A stretch of DNA of 64,000 nucleotides from Ailurus styani (Eukaryota; Chordata; Mammalia; Carnivora; Ailuridae): contig LNAC01000108.1 of the NCBI GenBank assembly GCA_002007465.1, forward strand, positions 2,282,135 through 2,346,134, given 5' to 3'. The notes beneath the pieces were generated by a model that saw only the letters and a list, made by a program, of their open reading frames with translations, did not search any database and was not told the DNA's origin. Both the position numbers and the translations under genes were made by a program. Positions 1-10,735 of this stretch are shown here, piece by piece (position 1 is the stretch's first letter; the number at the start of each line of letters is the position of its first letter).

Positions 1-1400
1 CCTGACTTTACTTCTGTCCTCATCCAGACCCTCTCTCAGACCCCACATCCCTTCGACACCTCCTCACTCACAAGTCCTCCCCTCTTGCCTGGATCCCACT
101 CATCCGCCCTCCAGTCTGTCCTCCCTCCTCTGTGTCTCCGTTTCATCTTCTGAAAAGAGGGATATTAACAGCTCTTACAACACAGAGCTATTTTGAGATC
201 TAAATGGCAAAAACCATTTTTTTGCCCACAGTAAGCCCTCAAGAGGGGTAAGAAGTTACTATCGTGAGGGGCCAAGGAAGCTGGGGAGAACGTCCCAGAG
301 ACGGGGCACCCAGAGAAGCAGCAGTTCGCGTGGGGTCCCAGAGGAAGGGCTCCTGATTGAGTTCCGGGGCCTGGTGGCAGTTGTTTTAATTGATCTGGTG
401 ATGTGTGGAGCTTTGTCTGTACAACTCAGGGACATGCAAGTCAAATATTGCAGAATCGACCGTTCGGGAGGATGGCTGGAGGCTCCAATGCTGCCCAGAG
501 ACCCTGAAGACCGATGGGCTGTCAGCAGGCAGAGGGACAGGAGCTCGGGTTGCTGGGGACAAGGCTGGCAGAGGGGCGCAGTTGGCAGTGAGTGCCCTTG
601 CTGGAGGGAGTGAAGGAATGAAGATCTAGAATCCTGGAGATACCAGTGGGGCTGGCCTACCTCCTGGGTCGGGGGGAGCCGTGACGCAGCCCACCGTCAC
701 GTACGGGCGCCCAGAGCAGAGGACCAGCCCCAAGCTGGCCTCCGAGACACTTCCCGGTCCCGCCCGCTCTCCCCCAGCCTCAGCTCCTCCACACAGCACG
801 CCCCCCACTCCACGACAGCGCTCCCTGGCCCATCCGCCCCTGTCCTTTCAAGCGCGCTCTTCTCCGCCTGCAGCACCTTTCCTTCTTCCTCCGTTCCATC
901 CCTCCAAACCTGGCTCCCGCACTTCTGTTTTCATCCTGTGTGGCAGACACTGTCCTTATGACCTGGTCCCATCCTCTGCATGGTCTGGGCTTTCTGTGTC
1001 TAGAACATTCTCCGGCAATGGTGCAGGCATGGCCAGCACAGGCCACGAGAGCCAGGGAGTTGTGAACTCTGTAGAAGCCCTGCCCAGGAGGCAGGGAGTA
1101 GATGGGTGAACTCGTTTCCCTGCCCCTTGGAGGCACAATTCTGAGGAATGATCTACAGTATCTCGAGAGGCCCCCCCCAAGTGAGGCTGAGTCCCGGGTA
1201 TTCACAGTGTAGCCCACTGGTGGACACATCTTCCCTGCCTTTCCTCACTCCCCGACTTGCTTCCTGTCCAGCACCACCTGCCTGGGATCACCTCCAGAAC
1301 CAGAACCCTTGTCGGGTCTGCTTTTGGGGTCCCTGACGATGGCGTCTTCTCCGACCTCCAAATTCATCCTCTGTAGGCTCACGCACGTTATAATGCAGTG
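1..1400. other. Unique non-coding sequence with one MIR
   Basis: Apart from the MIR listed separately at about 130-245, I see no gene or recognisable repeat here. The stretch at 690-900 is pyrimidine-rich and its open frames on both strands (up to 149 codons) overlap one another, have no splice or start context and look like chance products of GC-rich DNA. Confidence 0.5.
130..245 (+). mobile_element. MIR SINE fragment
   Basis: The order of short matches follows the sense MIR consensus: a 'tctccgtttcatcttctgaaaa' type core, then 'gctattttgagatctaaatg', then 'cagtaagccctcaa' near the 3' end. MIR is an ancient mammalian tRNA-derived SINE. This copy lacks the 5' A/B-box part. Confidence 0.6.
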
Positions 1401-1404
1401 GGTA

Positions 1405-1542
1405 CCCCCTCCCCCATTAGGCTGTGGTCCTCTGCAAGGTCGTGACACACCTTAGCCATCCTGGCATCTTTCCCTTCCCCAGTGCCCAACACACTATCTA
1501 GCACAGAGAGGATGTCAAGACCCATTTGTTAAATAAATGCAC
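1405..1542 (+). mobile_element. L2 LINE 3' end fragment
   Basis: The segment runs through the characteristic L2 terminus: 'cattaggctgtg', then 'ccccagtgcccaacaca', 'ctagcacagag' and finally 'ttgttaaataaatgc'. Only the last ~140 bases are recognisable. L2 is an ancient LINE and this copy is inert. Confidence 0.6.
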
Positions 1543-1556
1543 TTATCAATGCACAT

Positions 1557-1578
1557 CACACACACACACACACACAGA
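1557..1578. repeat. (CA)n microsatellite
   Basis: About eleven uninterrupted CA dinucleotides directly follow the 3' end of the L2 fragment, a common place for microsatellites to arise. Confidence 0.95.
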
Positions 1579-1579
1579 G

Positions 1580-1885
1580 CTTGTTCTAAAAAAGTGAATT
1601 CCAGCTCAGGACGTTAATATTTCCGTGACAAAGCAAAAAGCACACAGACATCCTCAGACCACCCACCAGAAGATGCTCAACCAGGAGGACACCCGTTCCT
1701 GCAGTTTCCAGGCTGCCCCCCCGCCCCCGCCCCACCAAGCCTGGCTCTTACTAGATGAGGAAGCTTCTGCTGAGGTGTTCTCAGGAAGCACACTTGCAAC
1801 CCCCCTGCCCCTGCCTGGAGGGTGAGGCACTGTGTGCTTGGCAGCTTGGTGGGTGGCGGGAGAGAGAGGACCAGCCCTCCCCGGT
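1580..1885. other. Unique non-coding sequence
   Basis: Nothing recognisable was found between the microsatellite and the assembly gap. Open frames that run into the gap exist only because Ns are read as sense codons. Confidence 0.5.
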
Positions 1886-2402
1886 NNNNNNNNNNNNNNN
1901 NNNNNNNNNNNNNNNNNNNNNNNNNNNNNNNNNNNNNNNNNNNNNNNNNNNNNNNNNNNNNNNNNNNNNNNNNNNNNNNNNNNNNNNNNNNNNNNNNNNN
2001 NNNNNNNNNNNNNNNNNNNNNNNNNNNNNNNNNNNNNNNNNNNNNNNNNNNNNNNNNNNNNNNNNNNNNNNNNNNNNNNNNNNNNNNNNNNNNNNNNNNN
2101 NNNNNNNNNNNNNNNNNNNNNNNNNNNNNNNNNNNNNNNNNNNNNNNNNNNNNNNNNNNNNNNNNNNNNNNNNNNNNNNNNNNNNNNNNNNNNNNNNNNN
2201 NNNNNNNNNNNNNNNNNNNNNNNNNNNNNNNNNNNNNNNNNNNNNNNNNNNNNNNNNNNNNNNNNNNNNNNNNNNNNNNNNNNNNNNNNNNNNNNNNNNN
2301 NNNNNNNNNNNNNNNNNNNNNNNNNNNNNNNNNNNNNNNNNNNNNNNNNNNNNNNNNNNNNNNNNNNNNNNNNNNNNNNNNNNNNNNNNNNNNNNNNNNN
2401 NN
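1886..2402. other. Assembly gap (517 N)
   Basis: An unbroken run of N. Its content and true length are unknown, and the GC-rich flanks suggest a sequencing drop-out. All 'ORFs' spanning it are artefacts. Confidence 1.
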
Positions 2403-2569
2403 GCCTCTAGCAGCCCCTCAGTGCCAGCCTGCCCGGCCACAACCCTGCCCTGAGAGTGCCAGGAGGTCCCACGGAAGGCCACGCCGGATGCGGAGTGGGC
2501 AGAGGTGAGGGGCAGGGGGCGCGGAAGCCAGGGAAGTAGTTGAGGAGACAGGAGCAGCCCGTTCTGCAT

Positions 2570-2720
2570 TATTACTCCCATCCTCATCTGTTTTAAATAT
2601 CAATTGCTATGCAGGTTAAATACTTATTCAGATGCCTTTTAGCTTAAAAGCAAGCTAATTGATCTCTGGAGATCCTGAATGAACAGTGAAGAAACTGCAC
2701 TAATTATAGAAACAACTTCC
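2570..2720. promoter_or_regulatory. Candidate conserved non-coding element
   Basis: An AT-rich island of unique sequence stands out from GC-rich flanks. It holds several TAAT-core homeodomain-like sites ('agctaattgatc', 'cactaattatag') and 'caattgctatgcagg'. No repeat family is recognised. Enhancer function is inferred only from composition and motifs; cross-species conservation was not tested. Confidence 0.35.
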
Positions 2721-3314
2721 ACTTCACTGTTTTGTTTTGTTTCTTCTGACAGCACCGCCGGAGTGACAGGAGCCCGGTGTGGCAAGAGCACACGCTGTTT
2801 TCATTAGTGCGTACACACACGCGTGTGCACACACATGTGCCAGGCCCCAGACGCTGGGAGGAGGTCTCCCAGGTGGGCCTCCCGGGCACACCTCTCCCAG
2901 GTAGGAGCTCTCAAAGGGAGGACCCGCAGATGCTGAAAATGCCGGCACTCCAGCAGTGGCCCGAATCCACAGAAGTTGGCTGCCCTCAGCCCAGCTACCC
3001 TATAGGTCCACCCCCCACCCCCTACCTCCACACGAACTCAACCCAAATGCGGCCAAAGCAATTCCAGGTCCACTTCTTGTTCACAGACCTTGACCTCCTT
3101 GGTGTTCTTGGCTGGTGATGTTTCGCTGGCCTCCCGGAAGTAGACCAAACAGCCCAGGTTTGCCCTGGCATCTCTCTGGTCCCTCCAATGGCTCCCTGCT
3201 CATCGCTGGTGTGGAGGTGGGGGGCAGGCTACAGCCCCAAGGGGCCTGGACTTCATGAGAGCCTGGACTTCCTTGAGCACAACCCCCCCCCGCCGCCCTC
3301 TCTCCCCTGCCCAG
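2720..3314. other. Unique non-coding sequence with short CA/TG stretch
   Basis: A short imperfect CA/TG stretch lies at about 2811-2838. The rest is GC-rich unique sequence ending in a C-rich pyrimidine tract (3281-3310) that abuts the candidate microexon. Confidence 0.5.
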
Positions 3315-3350
3315 GTTCTGACTCCAGCTACTATGCACACTGGGGGGAAG
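3315..3350 (+). other. Candidate microexon (36 nt), unverified
   Basis: A C/T-rich tract ending 'ctctcccctgcccag' is an excellent splice acceptor, and 36 nt later 'gaag|gtgagc' is a good donor. Two of three frames are open. In the frame with two leading bases it reads SDSSYYAHWGE, which looks more protein-like than its surroundings. I do not recognise the peptide. Such acceptor/donor pairs also arise by chance at this scale, so this is a pointer for transcript evidence rather than a gene call. Confidence 0.15.
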
Positions 3351-3560
3351 GTGAGCACTTCGGGCCTGGATGGAGGGCAAATGGTATCTCTACTATTTTG
3401 GTGACATCAAGAAACCACGGACGGCATGTGGGGAGACTAAAGTCTCCTGTATGTTTGGGAAACTAGAAGTTCAACGAGGTCGAGCAGATTCCTTTTCTGC
3501 AGGACTTCTCTGGGCATTTATTCTGCTCATGTGCAGACTTGGAGATGGGGCAGCGTAAAG

Positions 3561-3647
3561 CAACGTTTCCCAAACTTACTTGACAGCTGTGAAAACCTTT
3601 TTTGGCAGAGCATCTCACTGAAAACAAGCTTTGGGAATCGCTGTGTT
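3561..3647. mobile_element. Short hAT-like MITE (MER5/Charlie type)
   Basis: The ends form imperfect inverted repeats: 'gtttcccaaactt' at the left and 'aagctttgggaatcgctg' at the right. That is the TIR style of non-autonomous hAT-Charlie elements. At about 87 bp it is a small internally deleted copy with no coding content. The exact family is not assigned. Confidence 0.5.
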
Positions 3648-3677
3648 ACAGTGCTTTGGGCAAAAGTGGTCTTTTTT

Positions 3678-3712
3678 CCCCCCTTCTGAGGTGTNTCCCC
3701 CTTCTGAGGTGT
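3678..3712. repeat. 16-bp direct repeat around a single N
   Basis: The string 'cccccttctgaggtgt' occurs at 3679-3694 and again at 3697-3712, separated only by N (3695) and T. This looks like two unmerged contig ends rather than a biological duplication. Confidence 0.85.
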
Positions 3713-3714
3713 GA

Positions 3715-4424
3715 GCTATTGGAGGTCCCAAGCCTGAGCCTTCACATGTCAGTCTGCCCCGCATACCTGGTCCCCAGCCATGAGCACCACAGACACCCAG
3801 AAAGAATGAAGAAAGCATGACAAAGTATGACACTGAAGGTGTTCAATCTACTTAACACCAGGGGCCCCGTGTGACACATTTTGTTCTCTTCCTGGATTGA
3901 TTCTGGGACACTAGTGACTGGTCTACTGGTTTTAACAGAACTTCGCCGAGGTGCAATTACCCCGCCAGGCCCCATCAGCCTGTGGCTGTGTGCTAGTGCA
4001 CCTGGGCAGGTGCAGGCGCTCATGTCACCTGGGCAGGGACACAGCAGGGAGGGAAGCACGGGGAGCCAATTCATCAGCCCCATGCTTTGTGCCTCTCTCC
4101 CCGAGGGGTTGGAAGAAGAGATTCTGGCTTAATTATGATCATTAGCAAATGAGGCTGCTTGCGTCTTTCACAAGCTCTAGGCTTGTACAAAGAAATCCCA
4201 GGCTCGCACAAAGGAATTCCAAGTGACCTTGCTCCCCACCGACTCTGCTGATAGAGATGTTTAGCTACTCCGCCTTTCCTTTCATCCAACACTCAGGGAG
4301 CACCTGGCATACAGCATCGCAAGGGTAAGGGGGGGTCTTTACTACCTTGTTTATTTCCCCAAGGCTCTTAATGCAAGCTGAAATGGTCCCCGGTATTAGT
4401 CATCTAGTTGAGAGACTCCCACCA
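3715..4424. other. Unique sequence with a small AT-rich island
   Basis: The only notable part is 4125-4225, with 'cttaattatgatc' followed by ATTAGCAAAT (4141-4150), an octamer-like POU motif. The rest is unremarkable. Confidence 0.4.
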
Positions 4425-4545
4425 CTGGAACATCAGCTCTTTGAGTCCACAGCGCTGGTTTCTCACATTCTCTCCTGTGCCTGCCACAGTGCCCGCCACA
4501 GAGTAGGCACTCGGTCGATATCAGCTGTAACTGAATGTGTGTGAA
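4425..4545 (+). mobile_element. L2 LINE 3' end fragment
   Basis: The order 'ccactggaacatcagctc', 'cctgtgcctgccacagtgcc', 'cacagagtaggcactcgg' follows the sense L2 3' terminus. Confidence 0.65.
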
Positions 4546-4636
4546 ATATACAAGTATAAGCAAGCATCACCGGACTGACCAACCGAACCCCAGGAAGTAA
4601 CGCATGGACAGAAGCTTCAACCAGAAAGCCTGCCTC

Positions 4637-4664
4637 GGGGCGGGGGGAGGGGGAGGAAAAGGGG
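4637..4664 (+). other. G-quadruplex-forming tract
   Basis: Four G-runs (GGGG, GGGGGG, GGGGG, GGGG) are separated by loops of 1, 1 and 7 bases, which meets the usual G4 pattern. Function is unknown. Confidence 0.6.
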
Positions 4665-5085
4665 ACACTACACAAAGTCAGAATGTAATTCGGGGCTTTG
4701 AAGTGGTGAGGGAGATGGCTATAGGAGTGTCTGGATCAGAAAGCCAAGCACTTCTTGCCAAAAGCCAGAAAGATGCATCATCCCCTCTGGTCACAGCCAC
4801 TCTGAAAGCCCAAGGGTGTTTAGAACAGGCAGGACAGCAGGTGCTTGGAGAACGGGAGCAAAGCTCCAATCTTGAAATCAGCATGGACCGTCAGCCGTCA
4901 TGGGGAAAGTGGCTTGAATTTCAAAAATAAAGGTTTTAAAGACACCATCCACGAAACCCTGTGCTTTGAACAATTGCAGAGATAAAACTTTCTGCATAAC
5001 CATCTGGTGTGGATTAGCTGGGGGACCAAAAGCAGTTCAGGAGCTGGACTAAGGGGAAGGAGCCTGTGTTCTCTGCCTTCCCCGC
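4665..5085. other. Unique non-coding sequence
   Basis: No repeat or gene recognised. The open frame at 4604-4930 has no splice or codon support. Confidence 0.4.
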
Positions 5086-5087
5086 TC

Positions 5088-5250
5088 CTTAGCTCACCTA
5101 ATCCTCGCAACGACCCATGACAAGGATTCTTCTCCTTTTCTCATTTTGTTTTTTCAGAGGAGGAAATGGAAGCTCAGAGAAGTCAGCGATTTGTCCGAAA
5201 TCATACAGCTTCTGCAGGTCCAGAACTTAGGCTCTGCTCTGGTTTGAGTC
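5088..5250 (-). mobile_element. MIR SINE fragment
   Basis: Reads as the complement of MIR: 'ctaatcctcgcaacgaccc', 'gaggaggaaatggaagctcag', 'catacagcttctgcag'. The T-rich 'gttttttcag' inside it mimics a splice acceptor. Confidence 0.8.
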
Positions 5251-6354
5251 AGGAGCCTCAGACTGCAAATAGCACACGGGATAAAATAGAGCATCGAGCT
5301 CTGAGCCACGCTGGAATCTCCTCCCCAAGCCTCATCTGAGAAAGGTTAACACCAGCGCCCACAGAGTGCTTAAGTCTGTAGCTCCGTGTTGCTAGATGGA
5401 TGTTTAACTATTGAGGAAATGGTGTGTGGTTTTCATTCTATACCACAGGCTCAGGCGTTTCCCACTCATTCTTTCATTGCCTTATAAGGTTATAATTAAC
5501 AGCAACAACAACAGATTTCAAGTATTTCCAAGCAGAGGGAATTGGGCCACGAGAATAAAACAGCGGACTCTTGTTTGCCAAAGAAGATCAAGCAAACGCT
5601 CCCTTCCAGAGTGGGCCGGGGTGGGCTGTCTGTTGTCCTCACCCAGGAGAAGGGTGTTCCACACCGATCCCAAACACGTGTCACATTTGCCAAGAGGCTG
5701 GTAGGCTCTGGGCTGTGCATGAGGAGCAGGCTTCCCTCGGGGTAAGGCTCTCTGTCCTGGGATGTACCATCAAGCCCTCCATGATAGCGCTAACCCAACC
5801 TCGCTGAAATCTAACACAGCATTTCCTCCCCAAACCTGCTCTTCCCCTGGGCTTCCCATCTCAGGGAAGGGCATCAGCGCCCTTCAGGCTCCAGGCTGGA
5901 AACCTGGGTGTCTTCACCTCCCATCCCAAGGCCCTCCCACCCTGTGGCCCCCAGATGACTCTGGGGTCTGTCACTGCTCTGTCTGGTGCTGCCTGCTAGC
6001 TCACGTCTTGCACCAGGGCGCCAGGCTTCCCAGGCCCTCCCTCCTCCCCCCCCTCGTCCCTGTCCACCCTCCTTGCATCTGCCTCGTGGACTCCCACGCC
6101 TGAACTCAGTGGTGCCAGTGCTCTGCCTCATGCCCTCTGTAGCTTCCACATGCTCAGAGGCTCATGGCCCCCGTTTTTGTTCTGATTTTCAAATGTCTCC
6201 CTAAACCTGGCCCCATCTATCCTCCACCTTGTCTCCTGCTAAACCTCTCTCCGCAATGTGTGGTTTAGCCCCATCCGACACTTTCTCAGCCCCGCCCCAA
6301 GAACGGCCACACCTTCATGCCTTTGTTCATACCATTATGCCTCTTATTAATGGC
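5251..6354. other. Unique sequence, weak L2-like stretch
   Basis: 5800-6350 is pyrimidine-rich and parts such as 'catgcctttgttcat' (6317-6331) resemble the body of sense L2, but not well enough for a firm call. No gene seen. Confidence 0.4.
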
Positions 6355-6545
6355 GACAAAGTACTCGATCCTTCCTCGTGCACCACGTCCTGGCCAAAGG
6401 CTTTATGAACATCCTGTTTAGTCAACATCCCTAAATATCAGGTTCTCACTATGTTACTAGAGAGGAATCGGAGGTTCAGAGGGATTGTGACTTCCCTCCA
6501 ATTCACACCTGAAACCCAGGTGTGACCAGGTAGACCCTCCACATA
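6355..6545 (-). mobile_element. MIR SINE fragment
   Basis: Complement MIR order: 'ggctttatgaacatcctg', 'gagaggaatcggaggttcag', 'ttcacacctgaaacccagg'. Diverged. Confidence 0.55.
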
Positions 6546-6699
6546 CACCACACTGACTGGTTCAACCTTCATCACTGCTTCCATGTTGGTCCCCCCGACG
6601 GGAAGGGATATGTAGTCCAGGGCCCAGCATGGGGCCCGAATACTGAGCGGGCAGGAAGGAAGCCCCCATCTTGGGCAGTCACTGCACAGCTGCTACGTT

Positions 6700-7150
6700 G
6701 TAAAAGGTCATTCTAGGCACTGGGGAGACCATGCTGGTCCAAGCGAGCAAGCTCCCTGTCTTTGAGGTGCCAACTTTGTCTTAAGAGCCAGGAAAGGAGT
6801 AAAGAGCATGCCTGCAGGGGACTGGTTTTTCTGGCTCTCCTAGGGAGGTTCACGGCTATCTTAGTGTGGAGGGAACCTAAGAATGGGTAGGTCCGTTGTC
6901 TTCCTGAGCTGCTCACAGACTAAAGAGGGACTAGATGAAAGAAATAAATCAATAACCAGAAGGGTGATGACTGCTCTGTTGTGGGAAGTACAGAGTGCAT
7001 CAGGAATGAAAATAACCAGAAGCAATCCCAGGAGGTTTCTTGGAGGAGGTGATGTTTAAGCTGGCCCTTGAAGAATGAGTAGAAGCAGATGGACCAGGCA
7101 GAGGAACAGCAGGTGCAGAGCATGAAAGAGCCTGGTGATTTCAGCAAGCA
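6700..7150 (-). mobile_element. L2 LINE fragment
   Basis: Matches complement L2: 'tctaggcactggggagac' followed further on by 'ggaggaggtgatgtttaagc', 'ccttgaagaatgagtag' and 'caggcagaggaacagcaggt'. This is the recurrent L2 3' region upstream of the terminus. Confidence 0.7.
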
Positions 7151-7734
7151 TGCAGGGGCCCGTGTGGTCCTGCCCAGGCCCCGGCCTCCCAGGCCATCTC
7201 CTCCCTGGCATCTGTTTTTCTCAGTCCCTGCCTGAGAAAGCCCTCCCGCTCCTCCCTCCAGCACTGCTGTGCTCTGCTCACAGCTGACACGCAGTGATGA
7301 TGGGCCTCCAGAGCAGCTCCCCGTTGGCACTGGACCAGCCAGGGAGCTCAGCAGTGGAGGACTGGAGAGTCTCGTGGGCAGGCACAGCGCCTGGGGCCTC
7401 CCGGGTCCTGCCTGCTGCTGGCAAGCATCCTCATCCTCAGGAGGCAGGAAAAGGACAGAGCGCCCCCACTAGCCAGACAGCAAGCTCCACCAGTAGAAGC
7501 AGGCAGGCTGCCGTGCGGACACCCAGGGGATGTTGCTTGGCTCCCAGTTCTCAAAAGCAAGGCCCTATGTCTCCCCCACCACCCTGCACCACGCCCCCAT
7601 GGCACCCTGCTGAATCCGGCCACAGACCTAGCACCACGGCTGAACAGTGCCAAGAGGGAATTAAGGAGCCGCCCCAGCTCTGGGGGCTCATCCTGCCCTG
7701 TCCAGCTCACTTATTGAAGGCCTCAGTGTCCCTA
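7151..7734. other. Unique GC-rich non-coding sequence
   Basis: Long overlapping frames here (224 codons on the plus strand, 120 on the minus) run into the following MIR, have no splice context and read as chance ORFs. Confidence 0.45.
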
Positions 7735-7945
7735 GAGGAACAAGACCGCAGTGGTCTGGAGTCAGATTGTTGGGCGCAGTTCACCCCCCAGCTCAGCCAT
7801 TCACCAGCTCCCCTCCTCCGGCTATCAGTTTTCACATCTGTGAAATGGGAATCTTGCCTCCCAGAGCAACAGTGCCAATTAGAAGTGATGCTGCCCATAG
7901 AGCCCTTGGCCCCGTGCCTGACACACCTTGAGGCCGCCGATTCTC
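7735..7945 (+). mobile_element. MIR SINE, nearly full length
   Basis: Sense MIR landmarks occur in order: 'ctggagtcagattg', 'ttttcacatctgtgaaatggg', and a 3' part 'cccttggccccgtgcctgacacac'. The copy is diverged. Confidence 0.75.
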
Positions 7946-8666
7946 CCTCCCTGCTGCTCTCTGCCTGAGCCTTGGAATAAGCCCTGCTCCTGAACTCACC
8001 ATTCCTGGGCCAGCCAGCGTCTGCCCATGCCGGGTCCTCAGAAGCTACCGTCTGCTCTGGGGACAGATTCAGGGCCCCTCGGCACCCTGGGTCTAGCCAC
8101 GTAGCACCTGCTCCTTCTCCTTGTGCCGCGTCAGTCTGGGCCCTCCCATTCACCCCAGATTACCTGGGGTCAAGTGTCCCCAGCTCCAGGCCACTTCCCT
8201 GAGGAGGCCGAGCCCAGGCTGGCCCTCGGAGTCTCTGTGTCCTTCTAAGAGGGAGCCTCGGCTGCCCCGGAGCCGTTCCCCACACCCATGCCTGAGTTTT
8301 GCTCCAGCCAAGGCCCTCATGCTGCTTGCCTGGTAATGGTTGGGGAACGGAGCTGATGGGCAAAAAAGAGGCTCCATTTCTCTCTGGGACCAATTTATGA
8401 GTTTTCAACAGCAGCTCTCGCTCTCCCGGTTTCTGCCTCATCTCCGCCTGCCTGCTGCCCCCACTCACTCTGGATTCCGAGGGAGGCCAGAGAGGTGGAA
8501 CTCTCCCTCTGTTGGCCAGCCAGTGGGGGGAGCATACGCCCATTCTGGGGTGGGGTGGGGGGAGCGGCCTCCAGGGCACTGGGAGACCAGACAGAGGGGC
8601 TGGGTCCCGGGGAGGTGGACACCGACGCAGAACCACCACCACCCACCTCCCGCGCCAAAGAGGCCA
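7946..8666. other. Unique GC-rich sequence with G-tract
   Basis: GGGGTGGGGTGGGGGG at about 8547-8562 is a local G-rich cluster on the plus strand. Overlapping frames on both strands look like chance. No repeat or gene recognised. Confidence 0.4.
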
Positions 8667-8667
8667 G

Positions 8668-8760
8668 GAAGTCTAGTGGTTAGGAGCACAGCCTGCAGGC
8701 AGAGGGAGCTGGGTCGGAGCTCCGCCCCCGCCAGCTGATAACAGGATGGCGGAGCTGTCA
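8668..8760 (+). mobile_element. MIR SINE 5' fragment
   Basis: Keeps the tRNA-like head: 'gtctagtggttaggagcac' (A-box region) then 'gcctgcaggcagagggagctg' and a decayed B-box region. Confidence 0.65.
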
Positions 8761-8941
8761 AACTCAGCGCCTCTGCCTCCTACAGGCGGCCAGACCGCAG
8801 GCGGGCTCTTGGAGCTGCGTGTGTCTCCAAGTCCTTCCTACAGATTGCCAGGGGGATCTTGCTAGTACACACGCATAGGCAAATAACCTCTATTATGAGG
8901 ATCGTCTGTGACCTTCTAACATTGCTTAACCTCTCTGAATG

Positions 8942-8970
8942 CCAGGGTCTGTGACTCCCAGGGTCTGTGA
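8942..8970. repeat. Short tandem duplication
   Basis: The 13-mer 'ccagggtctgtga' occurs twice, 3 bases apart. Small local duplication of no evident function. Confidence 0.8.
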
Positions 8971-9029
8971 GGTCTGGTCTCCCCTCCGCAGAGAAGCTGG
9001 TGCGGAGAACCCCGGATAAACAACAGCCG

Positions 9030-9225
9030 GTGTTGATTACCGTATTTCATGGATTCCCACTCAACACATTTTTCCTCCACATTTTAACATCCATGAAAAG
9101 GAGATGGGTTTGCAATAGATGATAAGAAAACATGGTGCCATAGCTTCACTGGTGGCAGTTTTTTTCTGTCTTAGGGAAATACATAAAATTATGCATCTGA
9201 CGGTCAGTGGTGTTTTAGAATTGAT
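9030..9225. promoter_or_regulatory. AT-rich candidate regulatory island
   Basis: Unique AT-rich sequence in a GC-rich setting with 'gttgattaccg', 'aaaattatgcatctgacgg' and 'gaattgatgaaat'. No repeat identity found. Regulatory role is inferred only from composition. Confidence 0.22.
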
Positions 9226-10118
9226 GAAATCAAAGCAGACGGAGGCAAGAAGGAAAGTTCTGAGGACCTGGCTCTGCAGCTCCTGAGGGCATCCTCCCTG
9301 CTGTGGCCCCTCCAGGCTGCCAGGGGTAAGTCTTTCTGGTCACCCGGGACCAGTGTGTCCCCCAAACCCACCCCTCTCCTGCTTCTCCCTGACATCTGCC
9401 TGCTCTTGCCTCTTGGAGTGAGGACAGTGTCCTTCTCAAGCCCTTAGATAGAGAAAGGTGCGCTGCCTTTCTGTTGCTCCCCAGGCCCTGCCGAGGGTGA
9501 GGTTCGAGGCACCAGGCTGTGGGTGAGCGCAGGATGGTCAGGCTGTGGGTGTGCACTGGGATGCCACCAGCAGGGAGCACAGTGGCTCCACCCCCCTCGG
9601 TGTCCCCATGACGGTGGGAAGACAGGACTCAGACCTGAGCGGGCTGGGTGTCCATCCCTGAGAAGCAGGTTCAGAAGTGGGACCGTGCACCCAGAGCTCT
9701 GGCTGGTTCTTGGTTTCTGAGGAAAGAGGAGAAAGCGGAGAACCCAGGAAAGCCACGATGTCGGGGAAGTCAGGTGGCGGGTCTGTCCTATGGCGGGCAC
9801 CCCCCGACCTCCTCGGCCAAGCAGCATGCCCAAGCATTTAAGGTTACACTGCTGCCTCAATTGCTCCAACCCCCTCCTTGAACTTGCCAAGACCCAGCAC
9901 CTAAGTGCTTAACATGGGGCCCCACAAGGGGCTTTGATTGGCTGCTGCTCCTCCCCTCCCAGCCCGGAGGGAACTTGTTCTGAATATCACCCCGGACTCC
10001 CCCCAGGTAATTCAGACTTTCAGCCTCCTTGGAATTGGTGCTGATGATATGGAGGCCTGGGCTTATTTAGCCTCAAAGAAGGAAACCTTCTTTTAGGGAG
10101 AACCCGCTCAATGGCTGG
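9226..10118. other. Unique non-coding sequence
   Basis: No repeat or gene recognised. Frames of up to 148 codons on the minus strand overlap a 77-codon plus-strand frame and carry no coding signature. Confidence 0.4.
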
Positions 10119-10119
10119 C

Positions 10120-10260
10120 CCTGTGCCTGATCTTCACACGGACCTCCCCACTGACTCCTTCCAAAAGATCCAAAGTGGGATGAGAAAACAGAGGCTCAGG
10201 AGCTGCAGCCACTTGCCCAGGAAGCAGCTAAGCTGCACTCAAAAGCTCAGATCTGTCTGC
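10120..10260 (-). mobile_element. MIR SINE fragment
   Basis: Complement MIR: 'gatgagaaaacagaggctcag', 'gccacttgcccaggaagcag', 'ctaagctgcactcaaa'. Confidence 0.7.
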
Positions 10261-10505
10261 TGGCATCTCCCAGCACACACTCCTCAACAGTAAGCTGGGC
10301 TCCAACCTCTGCTGCAGCCCAGAATCTCCCAACAAAGCGATGATCAAAGGCGGAGAGATGGCGTTGGTCTGGAGCCTGGGGGAAAGGAAGACCAGGCTGC
10401 CACCACGCCTGGGAGCCCATGGCGGGCGGGGAGCAGCACCCCAGGCCTTCACCCTTGGTCCGAAAAGCCATAAAATATGCAGAATCTCATCTTGTTCCTG
10501 GGCAG

Positions 10506-10548
10506 CCGAGAGCTCTGAGTCACGGGAGGTGACATTGCTCTCCAACAG
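10506..10548 (+). other. Candidate exon (43 nt), unverified
   Basis: The right border 'aacag|gtaagt' is a perfect consensus splice donor. The left border 'cttgttcctgggcag' is a fair acceptor. One frame is open and reads ESSESREVTLLSN. The segment sits just before an AT-rich island. I do not recognise the peptide, and chance or a non-coding RNA exon is at least as likely. Confidence 0.15.
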
Positions 10549-10549
10549 G

Positions 10550-10735
10550 TAAGTTGTTCAACAGATGGGCAGTCGAGTGGCAAAGAAATACATTATTAAT
10601 GTTTCTGGTTAAATTAACTGATTAAAACCACCCCAGGTAAAAATGGACGTATCAGCGCTTTGCCTACAGCAAATGAGGAATTAATGGAATATGGCTGCGT
10701 CTTTGTAATGAAACACAGACAGGGGCTGTCTGGAA
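10550..10735. promoter_or_regulatory. Candidate conserved non-coding element
   Basis: AT-rich unique sequence with 'cattattaatgtttctgg', 'ggttaaattaactgattaa' (partly palindromic), 'ggaattaatggaat' and 'tttgtaatgaaac'. These are dense TAAT/TTAA homeodomain-like cores against GC-rich flanks. Conservation not tested. Confidence 0.4.

Noticed and set aside
1755..2587. Frames of 190-270 codons on both strands
   Set aside because: They exist only because the 517 Ns are read as open.
8668..8700. tRNA-like A-box sequence 'tagtggttaggagcac'
   Set aside because: Part of a MIR head; no full cloverleaf or anticodon arm can be drawn.
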